A stretch of 64,000 nucleotides of DNA. It comes from Spirometra erinaceieuropaei (Eukaryota > Platyhelminthes > Cestoda > Diphyllobothriidea > Diphyllobothriidae). Below are positions 1 to 8,851 of this stretch, in pieces. A program made the translations under genes and the position numbers. The stretch covers positions 347,253-411,252 of the forward strand of contig CACRXP010000018.1 in NCBI GenBank assembly GCA_902702965.1, in the 5' to 3' direction. How positions within the stretch are numbered: the first letter of the stretch is position 1; every line of letters starts with the position of its first letter. Below the pieces are notes generated by a model. The model ran no database searches. It saw only the letters and a list, made by a program, of their open reading frames with translations, and was not told where the DNA came from.

Positions 1-480
1 CAAAGCCTTCGCACAGAATATGGAGCGAGGAGGTCATTGCGTCTGTTAATTGACCGAAGACCAGAAAACCACGACTCGGGTAGTTCTCGGGTTACGGAGT
101 TACCACCTCTGCCCTCTAATGCTCAAGCAAAACGGGCCGTTTGGAGATACGACCCGCCTGTCATACGATCACAGACAGATGAGCAAGCATCCTAGTCTCC
201 CTTGTCGCAGTCCGTAAACGTCTTAGTGACTACTTACTCTTCACTATGCGATAACCTGTGGGGATCTGACAGCGCCTGAAGTGGACATCAGTTTTTTCCA
301 CCCCTGACAAAGCCGAGGAATTCATCCATTGTCACAGGCTTAATCACCCGCATCACGTTCCGCCTGAGTTATTGAGCACGCTCGTCTAGGCCACTTCGAC
401 ATAGTTGGGAAACATCCGACTGTTCTGTACAGAATAAACCCCTTCTCGTTCTCTAAACATGCCTCAGTACACCGTAGGCA
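1..480 (+). repeat. fragment of a repeat ending in an AATAAACCCCTT motif
   Basis: The end of this stretch (about 420-465) has a TGTRCA-A-AATAAACCCCTT motif followed by AAACATG. The same arrangement occurs near 6836-6890 and, more loosely, near 16520. I see no coding potential. It is probably a fragment of the same family as the insertion at 6441-6950. Confidence 0.35.
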
Positions 481-559
481 TTAGACAGAAGCTCTGAGGA
501 AGATAAATTAACCCCTTTCATCATCCCCAAAAAGAAGACAAAGAAGAAAAAGATGCGAT

Positions 560-760
560 GTCATGGAGGGCACAGTGTATTGGTGCTGACGTTTCGGAAG
601 CTTCTTTGCTTCCATCACCCGAGTGGTCGTGTGCCTGTTCCTGCTGGGTTCGAGTGAGTATCCGAAACACCAGGACAATAAACGTCTTGTTCCAGAGATC
701 GCATCTTCCTCGGAGCTGCCTCCTGGAACCCGCCTGTTAGCTTTTGTTGGCAAGTAAATT
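560..760. repeat. PLE-type terminal fragment with decayed hammerhead-like motifs in both orientations
   Basis: On the minus strand (about 585-625) a perfect 6-bp GGAAGC/GCTTCC stem precedes GAAACGTCAGC, which is the layout of helix II and the GAAA core of a type I hammerhead. The CUGAUGA box is mutated. On the plus strand (about 645-690) TGGGTTC, a loop, TATCC and GAAAC are followed by an AATAAA-like run, as in the better copy at 41471. The downstream CTGGAACCCGCC is shared with the copy near 22970. Confidence 0.4.
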
Positions 761-1319
761 TATTTTTAGAACGGAGGTTTGTTGGCAGCTCCCATTCCTT
801 GATGTGTTTTGAAATGACGGACTTTATCAAGTGTTGGGTTTATTCAATTCTGTTGTGCTAGGGCTAGTTAATTTAGTTCCCGGTTGTCTTGTCATCAGCC
901 GTGAGCTTGTGGTAGCCCGCCCTGGCGGTCGCCAGCGCGGCCGCTTACCTTATCTGCCCTCTGTTCGCCTAGCACGCCTGTCAATCACTGCTTGCTGGCG
1001 CTCGTGTGACTCAGCCCTCTGCTCGCCAACACCATTACACCGATCGATATTTTCCTCTTCATCTATTGGTCATAACCGCTGAGGAGTCAGACGCAGATAC
1101 ACCCGTCAGTTAGGATCGGGAAAGGACCCCAAGCATCTGTGGCATACAAAAATACCTATTATACGTATTTAAATGGGTTTTAGTCCGACACGATCACTTC
1201 GGTTTGGTGTTTCATTGTTAAAGGATGGGTCGTCTGTTGTAGACGGCCTGGTGCATTATCTACAATGGCTTCAGCTCAGAGAATGGAGAAGCGGTCGTTG
1301 TAGACACTTAATGTTGTCA
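761..1319. other. no gene seen
   Basis: Moderately GC-rich sequence. Short open frames have no recognisable motif, and I see no convincing exon. Confidence 0.4.
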
Positions 1320-1410
1320 GACGTGGTTATGTAGCCCCACCCGAAGCAAGCAAACCCCAGCCACTTATAATACGGGGTCGGCGGGAATAGGGGTTCTTAC
1401 AGGTGGGGCC
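1320..1410 (-). repeat. short dispersed repeat (GGGGCTAC/CCCCACCTG type), minus orientation
   Basis: A unit of about 85 bp that starts GTAGCCCCACC, contains CAAACCCCAGCC and a mirrored TAATACGGG core, and ends ACAGGTGGGGCC. Related copies lie at 50628-50706 and 57393-57470, with partial ones near 1720-1770, 30440-30475, 38368-38410 and 49748-49770. The ends are roughly inverted (CCCCACCTG at one, CAGGTGGGG at the other), so a tiny fold-back element is possible. Confidence 0.45.
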
Positions 1411-2059
1411 GGAGAACGTGCAGGCGACGAGGTCAAGTAATTACATGCAAAAGAAAAGCTATTGGGAATGCGCGGCTGTACTTTGAGTGATTAAGAAATA
1501 ATTTCCCCGACTCCTAACCCTTCTCCCAAACCCCAACAGTATTGCGTCCATCAGGTAGAGCTAAATAACCACATATTATCCTAAATGTTTATTTTTTTTA
1601 ATTGTTCTGCCTTATTTCGATTGATATATGTCAATGCTTAAAAATCTTCCCTCCCGAAAACCGAATATAACAATTATCTATACTTATTCTGCTATTCCTT
1701 TATGCATACATAAGCCCCGCAAGCACAACCCCTACTACCACCTTTCCCGTAAGACAGGCATCTTTGGCTGGTACTATGTGTTTGGTGTCCTTCACCCGAT
1801 TGTTGCCCACCCCCCCTGCCTGCTGAGCCGGGCATACGCTCTCCACCGTACTATCCAAGTAATTCTGCCTTCGTCGACTTCTCATCTAGGGACTCTCGAG
1901 CTGTCGACCATCGCACCTCGACAAGCTCTGTCTGGTTTGAATCAGAAGGTTGCCGTAAACATTTCACGGACCTGTGTGGACGTCTAAGCAGGACATGAGG
2001 ACAGAAATTGCCTGCAACACGGGCGGCTTTGAGCCAACTTCTAGTGAAATCAGGATTAG
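1411..2059. other. no gene seen
   Basis: The only recognisable item is a partial copy of the short GGGGCTAC-type repeat near 1720-1770. A 119-codon open frame starting at 1628 runs through that repeat and shows no protein motif, so I do not call it a gene. Confidence 0.4.
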
Positions 2060-2260
2060 GATCAAGTTATGGATTTGGTTTAAGGTTAGATTTAAAGTGA
2101 ACGGTAACGTAAGCCGGAATCAAGTTTAAGGTTAAGGTAGTGCCAAGTGTTACCTGCAGGGTTAAGTTTTATTGTTGGGTTAGGGTTAAGATTGGGCCAA
2201 CGATTTAGTTTTATACTAGGGTTATTGTTGGGATTAGGACAGGGGAACATTTTGCCCTTT
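2060..2260 (+). repeat. degenerate GGTTAG-rich tract
   Basis: Repeated TTAAGGTTA, TTAGGGTTA and TTAGGATTAGG units with many substitutions. The G-rich strand is the plus strand. It resembles a decayed TTAGGG minisatellite. Confidence 0.5.
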
Positions 2261-4400
2261 CTAGAATTATTCGCAAGTCCACCTTTGTTACTTTGGTGGG
2301 ATGTTCCTATTTCCATGTCCTGTTTAGACATCCACGTATGCCAGCCTCAACCACTTCACCACACCCCGCCTCACTATCTCCAGAGGTTTGTTGTTGGGGT
2401 GTTCCGGACCACTGCTAGTCTGTATTATGAAGTGTTGTCCACAAGATTTTAATGTCAAGTAAAGAGACGAGTTCACCTGAGTATTTTTATTTTGCTTCTG
2501 ACGTTTCAAGTAGGAATTTCGGTTACCCATCTTTAAAGACTGAACAGTTCTATTCGCAGATCCCCCTATCCAAAAGGTGATAACCACAATTAACTTCTCC
2601 TGGTGTACACCGCTCCACCTTTTGACATAGTCCCTGACAATCTCATTTTTACTACAGTCGATCTTTAAATAGTTTTTTTCCGAAAATGTATTTGTCCACT
2701 GCGCTGTTGTCGCCGAAATACTGAATTTAAGTTGGGTTGATATCTGAACGTGATGTGACCTGAACCTGAGCAGGTTCTAGGTTGCAAAAACCACAAAACT
2801 GGTCCCATGGCTTTTGTCTTCGAATGTGTTGCCAAACGGCACAAGTGAATCGATAGATGGCCCTGTCATAACATTAACCACGTCTGACCTCACGCCCAAA
2901 GGGTAAAATGCTTCCGATCATGAACATTTATATCCGTCCTCTTTGCACGTCCCTTCATATCAGTCTGCTACACGCCGATATTCGTTACTTCCGTTCACAG
3001 AACGCCACGGAGGTTTTCATAGTCGATCACGGAAAGATGTATCCGCCTATATTACAGGTGACCCTAACCAAAATTCCAGGAAATTTTAAATAGGGTAAAG
3101 GTTGATGACAGGGTTATTAAGTCTATGAGTATAATTTGAATGTAGGTTGGGTGGGGTTATAGTTAGAATAAGGTTCATGAGGATCAGTTTTAAGGCCAGG
3201 ACCAGGAGGGCTGGGGTTAAAGTAAGCTTTGGGGTGAAGTTAGGGCACGAAAACAGAAAAATACTCCCTTGCCGATCATTTTCATTTTTTGGAGACGTCC
3301 AATTTAATCCTCCTGCTATCTTTGTTTTCTAATGCTTTTTGTCTTGTAGTTAGGACTCAGTATCTGATTTAGCGGTTTCCTGTCTTGTTGGCCGACTTGA
3401 AGACAATTACGACTGTTTCCAGAAAGATATATTCTAGAGCTGTTTTTTTTCTCAACAGGAAAACCTTTTCTCTCAAACTCCACGGATGTCATTTTGGTTA
3501 AGTGATTTCTCTGGAACTCTCAAGATCGTTTCTTTGACTGACGTGGTTACATTTACTCTCTTTCCTATCAAGGTGACGACTTTTTACTCCATGGAATAGC
3601 GAAGAATTGATTTGTACTCACTGGGAGTGTTTTCAGCTTTTAATTAAAGGTTTACAGAAAGAAACTTCACGGGTAAAGACTACAAGTAAAATTAGGGCTA
3701 GATTTCTTATCTGCTTAAGTATTACTGATTAAGCAGTGGGATAACACACACCCTCTTCATACCCAGCAAATTGGCATGTCGTTAGGAGAACTGCTCATCT
3801 ACTTTTGGGCCCCCAGAATGCCGAACGTGCAGTGTTTCCTGCACAGATACAAACGCCTTCAAACTAGACCCTACCTCTTACATGTTAGGCTAATGTGAAT
3901 TAGGTAATTCTGATTTGAATGTGCTAGGGTAAGCACTTAAAATGATGATAACGTTGGAGGAGTTCAAATATTTGTGGGCACAACCGTGTGTGAAGTAAAT
4001 GCAGAGAGCCAACAAAGCTTCAGCGCATCCTTCAGGAGTAAAAAAACCAGATATGAAGGGCCTAGTCAAGGACTCGCATCGATCAAAAGCCGGAGCACGC
4101 TCGCCTTTGATTAATCGCCAACCTGAATGCCTGTGCAAATCTCATTCTAAAGAAGGGCCACTTAAGTGGGGTACACAGCGCCTTATCTAATTTTCGACAC
4201 TCCTGCTAGTTTATTTATCTTTTCTAGAGGGTAATACGATGTGTCATGTGTAGAAACTCGCATTGCGGTGACGCGATCACTTTGATGCAATCGATACGCC
4301 AGTTTAGCGGTTAATAGACAATGACATATCGGAATCCACCAAAATCGTCAACGAAATGGACATATGCTTTATTTCGGTACTATCTCATTTCGTTGCTGCA
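2261..4400. other. no gene seen
   Basis: Contains a minus-strand GAAACGTCAG plus A/T-rich tail near 2495-2515, like the 3' half of the PLE hammerhead motif, and a weak GGTTA-rich stretch at about 3075-3240. Otherwise I see only unclassified single-copy or very old sequence. Confidence 0.4.
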
Positions 4401-4625
4401 CCCGTTAGGAGCTAGGGTTAGGGGTTAGGGTTGGGGGTTAGGTTTAGGGGTTAGGGTTAGGATTAGCGGGTTAGGGGTTAATTTGAGGGGTTTTTAGTCG
4501 GGGTTACGTTTAATGTTATGGGTTAGGGTTGGGGGTAAGGGGTTAGACTTAGGGGCTAGGATTAGGGGTTTGAATTAGGGTTAGGAGTTAGGAGTTAGTT
4601 TTGGGTAAGGGGTTAGGTGTGTTTA
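4400..4625 (+). repeat. interstitial telomere-like GGGTTA array
   Basis: About 200 bp of GGGTTAGG and GGGGTTAG units, many perfect TTAGGG hexamers among variants. The G-rich strand is plus. A second array (5460-5640) lies between the two copies of the duplicated block. Confidence 0.65.
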
Positions 4626-4667
4626 TTCGCCTTCAGACAATGTGACGTCAAGCCAAACAGAAAGGCG

Positions 4668-4890
4668 TGATGGTTCGACCGTCGATTTCGACGACGTCGG
4701 CTGCATGCTTCAGCAGCCTGGGAGGAAGCGCGATAACTTGTGCGCGGAGCAGCTTATAGTGGTAATAGACTTGCGCTGCATTTTCCGCACTCTGTCCTCC
4801 TCCTCCTCCTCCTCCTCCTCCTCCTCCACCTCCTCCTCCTCAAGAAGACTGGAGGCCAGAGAGGACGCAGGTGGTTGATGCACCCAGGCT
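4668..4890 (-). mobile_element. LINE 3'-end fragment with an expanded TCC tract
   Basis: In reverse complement this matches the last ~250 bp of the full-length LINE (13850-14100): ACCGGA-type sequence, then GAGAGTGCGG, CTACGCAAGTC-like sequence, and a terminus in CGACGGTCGAAC. The GGAGGAGGA stretch of the LINE tail has expanded into a long (TCC)n on the plus strand at about 4797-4845. It is a 5'-truncated relic. Confidence 0.6.
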
Positions 4891-5129
4891 AACTACTACA
4901 TCCCCTGGTCCACAAAGTACACGGACCAGGACTTTATACAACAAAAAAGTGGAAAAGTAGCACTGATCTCAGTTGGCGCGACGTGAGTCCGCACGTGGGA
5001 GTGCCACCACACCCACACAGAATTTGCATGTGTTATGGGTGTGAATTTCCGATAATAGCTGGTGGACTCCAACCCATTTCATTTGTTGTCCAGCGCATTC
5101 ACATTATCGCTTGTTTTAAGGACAAACAA

Positions 5130-5458
5130 AAAGAAGAACAGTTCCGTTAGTTAACGAACTGGCTGGATATGAGGTAGTAGCCGCGACTTTTGTTAACATT
5201 CGGTTCTCGAAACGAGCACAGCTGGGTAAGATCCGTGTGGGACAGGGTGAGACGCCGAGTGAGACGCCTTCGCCATCAAAAATGGCACTAAAAGCCAACT
5301 AATCCGACCTCCGGTAGGGAACCAGATAAAGCCTAGTGATTAGGCTATTACACCACGTGGGAGAAATTCGTTACAATCATCCGTGCCGTCAACCCCAGCA
5401 AAAAAAGACAACGTGAAAGACGAGTTTCGCAAAGACCTACACATCTTCCTCGCCTCTC
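5130..5458 (+). pseudogene. LINE apurinic-type endonuclease fragment (copy 1)
   Basis: Translation gives LVNELAGYEVVAATF, aligning with the intact LINE segment [16 protein letters not shown]. Further on, the residues before the block end align with [10 protein letters not shown] of the same domain. Frames are broken by indels and the catalytic GDFN motif is absent. It is an old remnant of the same LINE lineage as 8228-14100. Confidence 0.5.
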
Positions 5459-5459
5459 A

Positions 5460-5640
5460 CCTGTTAGGGTTAGTGGTTAGGGTTAGGGGTTAGTTTTAGG
5501 GGCTTGTGCTTGGTGTTATGGTTAGTGTTAGGGGTTAGAGTTAGGGTCAAGGGTTAGGCGTTTGGGTTAGGGTTAAGATAAGAGTTGGGGGCTAGTTTTA
5601 GGGTAATGTGTTAGGGGTTCTGCTTAACCCTCTAACTCTA
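5460..5640 (+). repeat. second GGGTTA-rich array
   Basis: GGTTAGGGTTAGGGGTTAG-type units with G-rich plus strand, separating the two copies of the duplicated block. More degenerate than 4400-4625. Confidence 0.6.
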
Positions 5641-5825
5641 CTGCAGGTGCGGCTTCGAAATAAGATCCGACCTTTATTTCGTCTCTGTAAGCGACCTCTA
5701 TGAGCGGCTCAACAACTCCCATCTACTCCTGAGTCTGACAGAGTGACTTATCACGCTCAGACACCGTGGGGTGTTTATTCGCCTTCAGACAATGTTACGT
5801 CAGGCCAGATAGATAGGCATGAAGG

Positions 5826-6045
5826 TTCGACCGTCGATTTCGACGATGTTCGCTGCATGCCTCAGCAGGCGGGGAGGAAGCGCGATGACTTGTGCGTGGA
5901 GTAGCTTATAGTGGTAATAGACTTGCGCTGCATTTGCCGCACTCTGTCCTCCTCCTCCTCCTCCTCCTCCTCCTCCTCCTCCTCCTCAAGAAGACCGGAG
6001 GCCAGAGAGGACGCAGGTGGTTGATGCGGCGAAAGCCCGCACCTA
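5826..6045 (-). mobile_element. LINE 3'-end fragment with TCC microsatellite (copy 2)
   Basis: Same inverted LINE tail as at 4668-4890, with the (TCC)n run at about 5946-5988. It was carried along in the block duplication. Confidence 0.6.
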
Positions 6046-6289
6046 GGCGTACTACCACATGCCACGGTTAACAAAGTACACGGACCAGGACTTTATACCA
6101 CAAGAAAGTGGAAGGGTAGCACTGGTCCCCGTTGGCGCGACGTGAGTCTGCACACGGGAGTGCCACCACACCCACACAAAATTTGCATGTGTTATGCGCG
6201 TGGATTTCCGATAATAGCTGGTGGATTCCCACCCATTTCATTTGTTGGCCCAGAGCATTCCCTGCATTGCTTGTTTTAGGGACAAACGA

Positions 6290-7190
6290 AACGAAGAACA
6301 GAGTCATTGGTTAGCGAACTGGCTGGATATGAGGTAGTAATCGCGACTTTTGCTAACATTCGCTTCTCGGGACGAGCACAGCTGGGTAAGATCTGTGTAG
6401 GACAGGATGAGACGCCGGATACGCCTTCGCCATCAAAGAGGGTGTGGCAGCCAGCCATCATGACCGGTCTGGCGTCATTGTTCAAGACCTCGCTGTCTCA
6501 AGGCCATTCACCCCTTGCAGCGAGCCGTCCCAGACGAGCTGACCTGAAGTCACACGACCAACAGCTCGGGCATACCTGCGTCCGCGCAGTCGCAGCTGCC
6601 CATGCGGCCACTTGAATGCGCCACCCCCTTCAACCAGCAAAACAAGCCACTGGGACACCACCCCTCGGCAAATGCAACACACACTGACTGGACACCACTT
6701 GAGCTTGACCCACGAGCCTCCAAAAGCGGCTGCCACCACTATCTCAAGGACTCTCAGGCCTGACTGGACGCAGTCAACACCAGCCCCGGCTTCGTCAGTG
6801 GCCACTGTCGCCTGAGAGGACAACCCCGGGTTCTGTGCACAATAAACCCCTTATTCTGGTCCCCTTTGTCTTCTCCCTTCAAACATGGAATTTGGCCTGA
6901 CGATTGTAGCTCACATGCTGCATATATTCTCTCTGCTGTGCCGCTACAAGGGCACTAAAAGCCAACTAATCCTGCCTCCGGTAGGGAACTAGATAACGCG
7001 TTGTGATTAGGCTATTACACCAAGGGGGAAGAAATTCGTTACAATCATCCGTGCCGTCAACCCCAGCAAAAAAAGATGATGTGAAAGACGAGTTCCGCAA
7101 AGACCTACACATATTCCTCGCGTCTGCACTGAAAGCGGAGGAGTTGATTGCCTCCCATGATTTAACTGTCTTTATAGGCACAGATCATTC
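6290..7190 (+). pseudogene. LINE endonuclease fragment split by an insertion
   Basis: 6300-6400 translates as LVSELAGYEVVIATF, aligning with the N-terminal endonuclease segment of the intact LINE. After the 6441-6950 insertion, 7036-7190 gives DEFRKDLHIFLASALKAEEL followed by IGTDHS, aligning with [20 protein letters not shown] and VGTDHS. The GDFNARV catalytic loop is replaced, so the copy is dead. Confidence 0.6.
6441..6950. mobile_element. ~510-bp insertion with short inverted ends
   Basis: Absent from copy 1 of the duplicated block, which gives an empty-site comparison. The left end reads GGTGTGGCAGCC and the right end GCCGCTACAAG, giving imperfect TGTRGC-GCC inverted termini. It contains TCTGTGCACAATAAACCCC near 6836. 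A similar-sized insertion at 16118-16620 has related termini and the same AATAAAC motif. No transposase frame is seen, so it is probably non-autonomous. Confidence 0.5.
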
Positions 7191-7287
7191 GACCGGAGAG
7201 GCGGTTTTAATTGCCCCCGGGTGGACAGCTGAAATTGCCACGGCCGCGATCTGTGGCAGGAATACACAGAATACAATGGGCTTTATT

Positions 7288-7336
7288 CGCCTGACGTTTC
7301 GGATTCCCGCCCAGACCCGTAGTCAAAAACAATAGC
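7288..7336 (-). ncRNA. degenerate hammerhead-like motif (minus)
   Basis: In reverse complement: GGGTCT, loop, GGAATCC, GAAACGTCAGGCGAATAAAG. Helix II and the GAAA core are kept, but the CUGAUGA box is replaced by TTGACTA. It lies head-to-head with the plus-strand motif at 7355-7400. Confidence 0.4.
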
Positions 7337-7354
7337 AATAGACAATATTTGCTA

Positions 7355-7400
7355 TTGTATCTGATGATGGGTTTGAGCAGGAATCGGAAACGTCAGGCAA
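7355..7400 (+). ncRNA. hammerhead ribozyme-like motif
   Basis: CTGATGA at 7361-7367, a helix II of GGGTTT and GAATC around loop GAGCAG, GAAA at 7387-7390, then CGTC and AGGCAA. Helix I forms between TTGTAT and AGGCAA with one mismatch. The AATAAAG tail after it is shared with 41471-41516. The lower helix II pair is disrupted, so activity is doubtful. Such motifs are known from PLE terminal regions. Confidence 0.55.
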
Positions 7401-7715
7401 ATAAAGCGCCTACTCCATCGATCGTGTCTACTTCTTCACGACAGAATGCAATCTTCCCCTCATCATCCGCGCTTTGCGCTCTCCAAAATGAGAAAAGACA
7501 ACCTGTGACTAGAAACTGCTTAACTACATCTTCAAAGGAATTTGAAAGCAGCATAATGCGCTGGCGAAAAGGGTAGTGTAGCACATGGAACGTCGCACAC
7601 GTGGCCACCTTGTAGTTTCGTAGGTAAGGTTCCAACGCGAACTCAGTGGGCAGCTAGTTAAGTTGAATACCTGGATGTTGGATGAAGCCTTAATATGATT
7701 ACATTTTGAATAAAG
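7401..7715. other. no gene seen
   Basis: The first part continues the PLE-type terminal sequence (GATCGTGTCTACTTCTTC). The rest is unclassified. Confidence 0.4.
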
Positions 7716-7717
7716 TA

Positions 7718-8227
7718 CAGTGCTTGGCCGGTCTGATAAAATGTTGGCCGAAATTCTGAAATGCGTTTTCGATGACGAAGGATTTCTTAAGTGGGTTTGT
7801 AATGTTGCTTATCAAACGACATTATCCCATAGTATTTTGGATTCACCAGGATGTCAACTTTTGAATGCACATCTCTTCGACCTCCTATAAAAGCCACATT
7901 TGATAAGAACAGTGACTATTTTAGTACCATGTATTTTTCGCATTGATTTCCTATGGTCTTATAAATTCAAATATTTTTTTATGGAAAATATGTACACAAA
8001 TGTGCTGTCGTTTACCTGTTTGGTAGAAAATAACATTGTTTTTACATTTTAAACCTGAAGAAAACGTATATTTAGGTTCAGAAAAAGTTTCCCACTTTCC
8101 CACTTATTTTAGGTTATATCAGCCGTTGAATTATCATTTAGCGATCCCAGTCCACAAGTTGCGTGTTTCCGCATAAGAATAATCATATATTCGACTATGT
8201 TATTAAAAAGGTACTATGATGGGTTCA
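7718..8227 (+). mobile_element. fold-back DNA element, left part (subfamily A), split by the LINE
   Basis: Starts CAGTGCTTGGCCGG after a TA, and continues with the ATGAAATGTTGGCCGAAATTCTG-like terminus common to the family. It is cut at 8216-8227 (ATGATGGGTTCA) by the full-length LINE and resumes at 14101. The right terminal part is missing after about 14325. Confidence 0.8.
8216..8227. repeat. left 12-bp target site duplication of the LINE
   Basis: ATGATGGGTTCA here is repeated exactly at 14101-14112. The fold-back element reads continuously when 8228-14112 is removed, confirming the insertion boundaries. Confidence 0.85.
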
Positions 8228-8851
8228 GGGGTGTAGGTCTGTCAGCGGTGGGTTCACGTAATGGTCGTGGTGGTCGCTCACTTGCTTGCAGGTGAGACTG
8301 CGCCTAGCGTCCACTTGCTGGCACTCAACTCTCACCTGTGGCTCCACGTAGCTGGGCTCTGCTCATCGGCCACACCCCGGGCAACCGTCTCGACCGGCGG
8401 GCTAAACCAGGTGAGGGGGCCCTGTGCGCTGTGCCGTGTGCACAGGGTTTGCGGATTCCGCTGGATGGAAGGTCGGATGGAACCTTGCGTCGGCCCCGTC
8501 GTGACGTGGTTCGTCTCTGCACGTCGCTTGACAGCCGGTGACGGGATGGACCTCCACATCGACATAGCTTTTACGCGCCCACCCTCGCCGACGGAGACCG
8601 CGGCTTACGGCGAATTCGAGTCGCTCTCCACTACAACCCGAAGTCGTGGTCCCATAGTGGAGTTCGGCCGTGCCACAACGGCACATGGCAGCCCTATTCA
8701 GGGATGGCACTGCCAGCCCCCATGAGGGGAAGGGCCTAGAAAAGGTGGCCTAAACATTGCTGGGTACCACGCCGTCTCCAGGCTAGCCAGGGCCGCAGAC
8801 GTCTTAACATGGTCGAAACAATCAAAATCGAAACAACAATAATACCAATAA

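Larger units (their letters stand above)
4620..5458. repeat. first copy of a duplicated block
   Basis: This ~840-bp stretch aligns by eye almost end to end with 5765-7120. Both copies begin TGTTTATTCGCCTTCAGACAAT and run through a TCC microsatellite, a GGCGCGACGTGAGTC segment and a decayed LINE endonuclease fragment. The copies differ by scattered substitutions and by a 510-bp insertion at 6441-6950 in the second copy. Confidence 0.75.
5765..7120. repeat. second copy of the duplicated block, interrupted by an insertion
   Basis: Same content as 4620-5458. The copies realign on both sides of 6441-6950, so that stretch is an insertion in this copy. After 7120 this copy continues with LINE endonuclease sequence that copy 1 lacks. 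Confidence 0.75.

Noticed and set aside
4400..4625. true telomere end
   Set aside because: The array is short, degenerate and internal, with ordinary repeats on both sides.
8261..8725. 154-codon frame in the LINE leader as a separate ORF1
   Set aside because: It starts with ATG but has no RNA-binding or esterase motif, and overlapping frames of similar length exist on both strands; mentioned only within the LINE entry.
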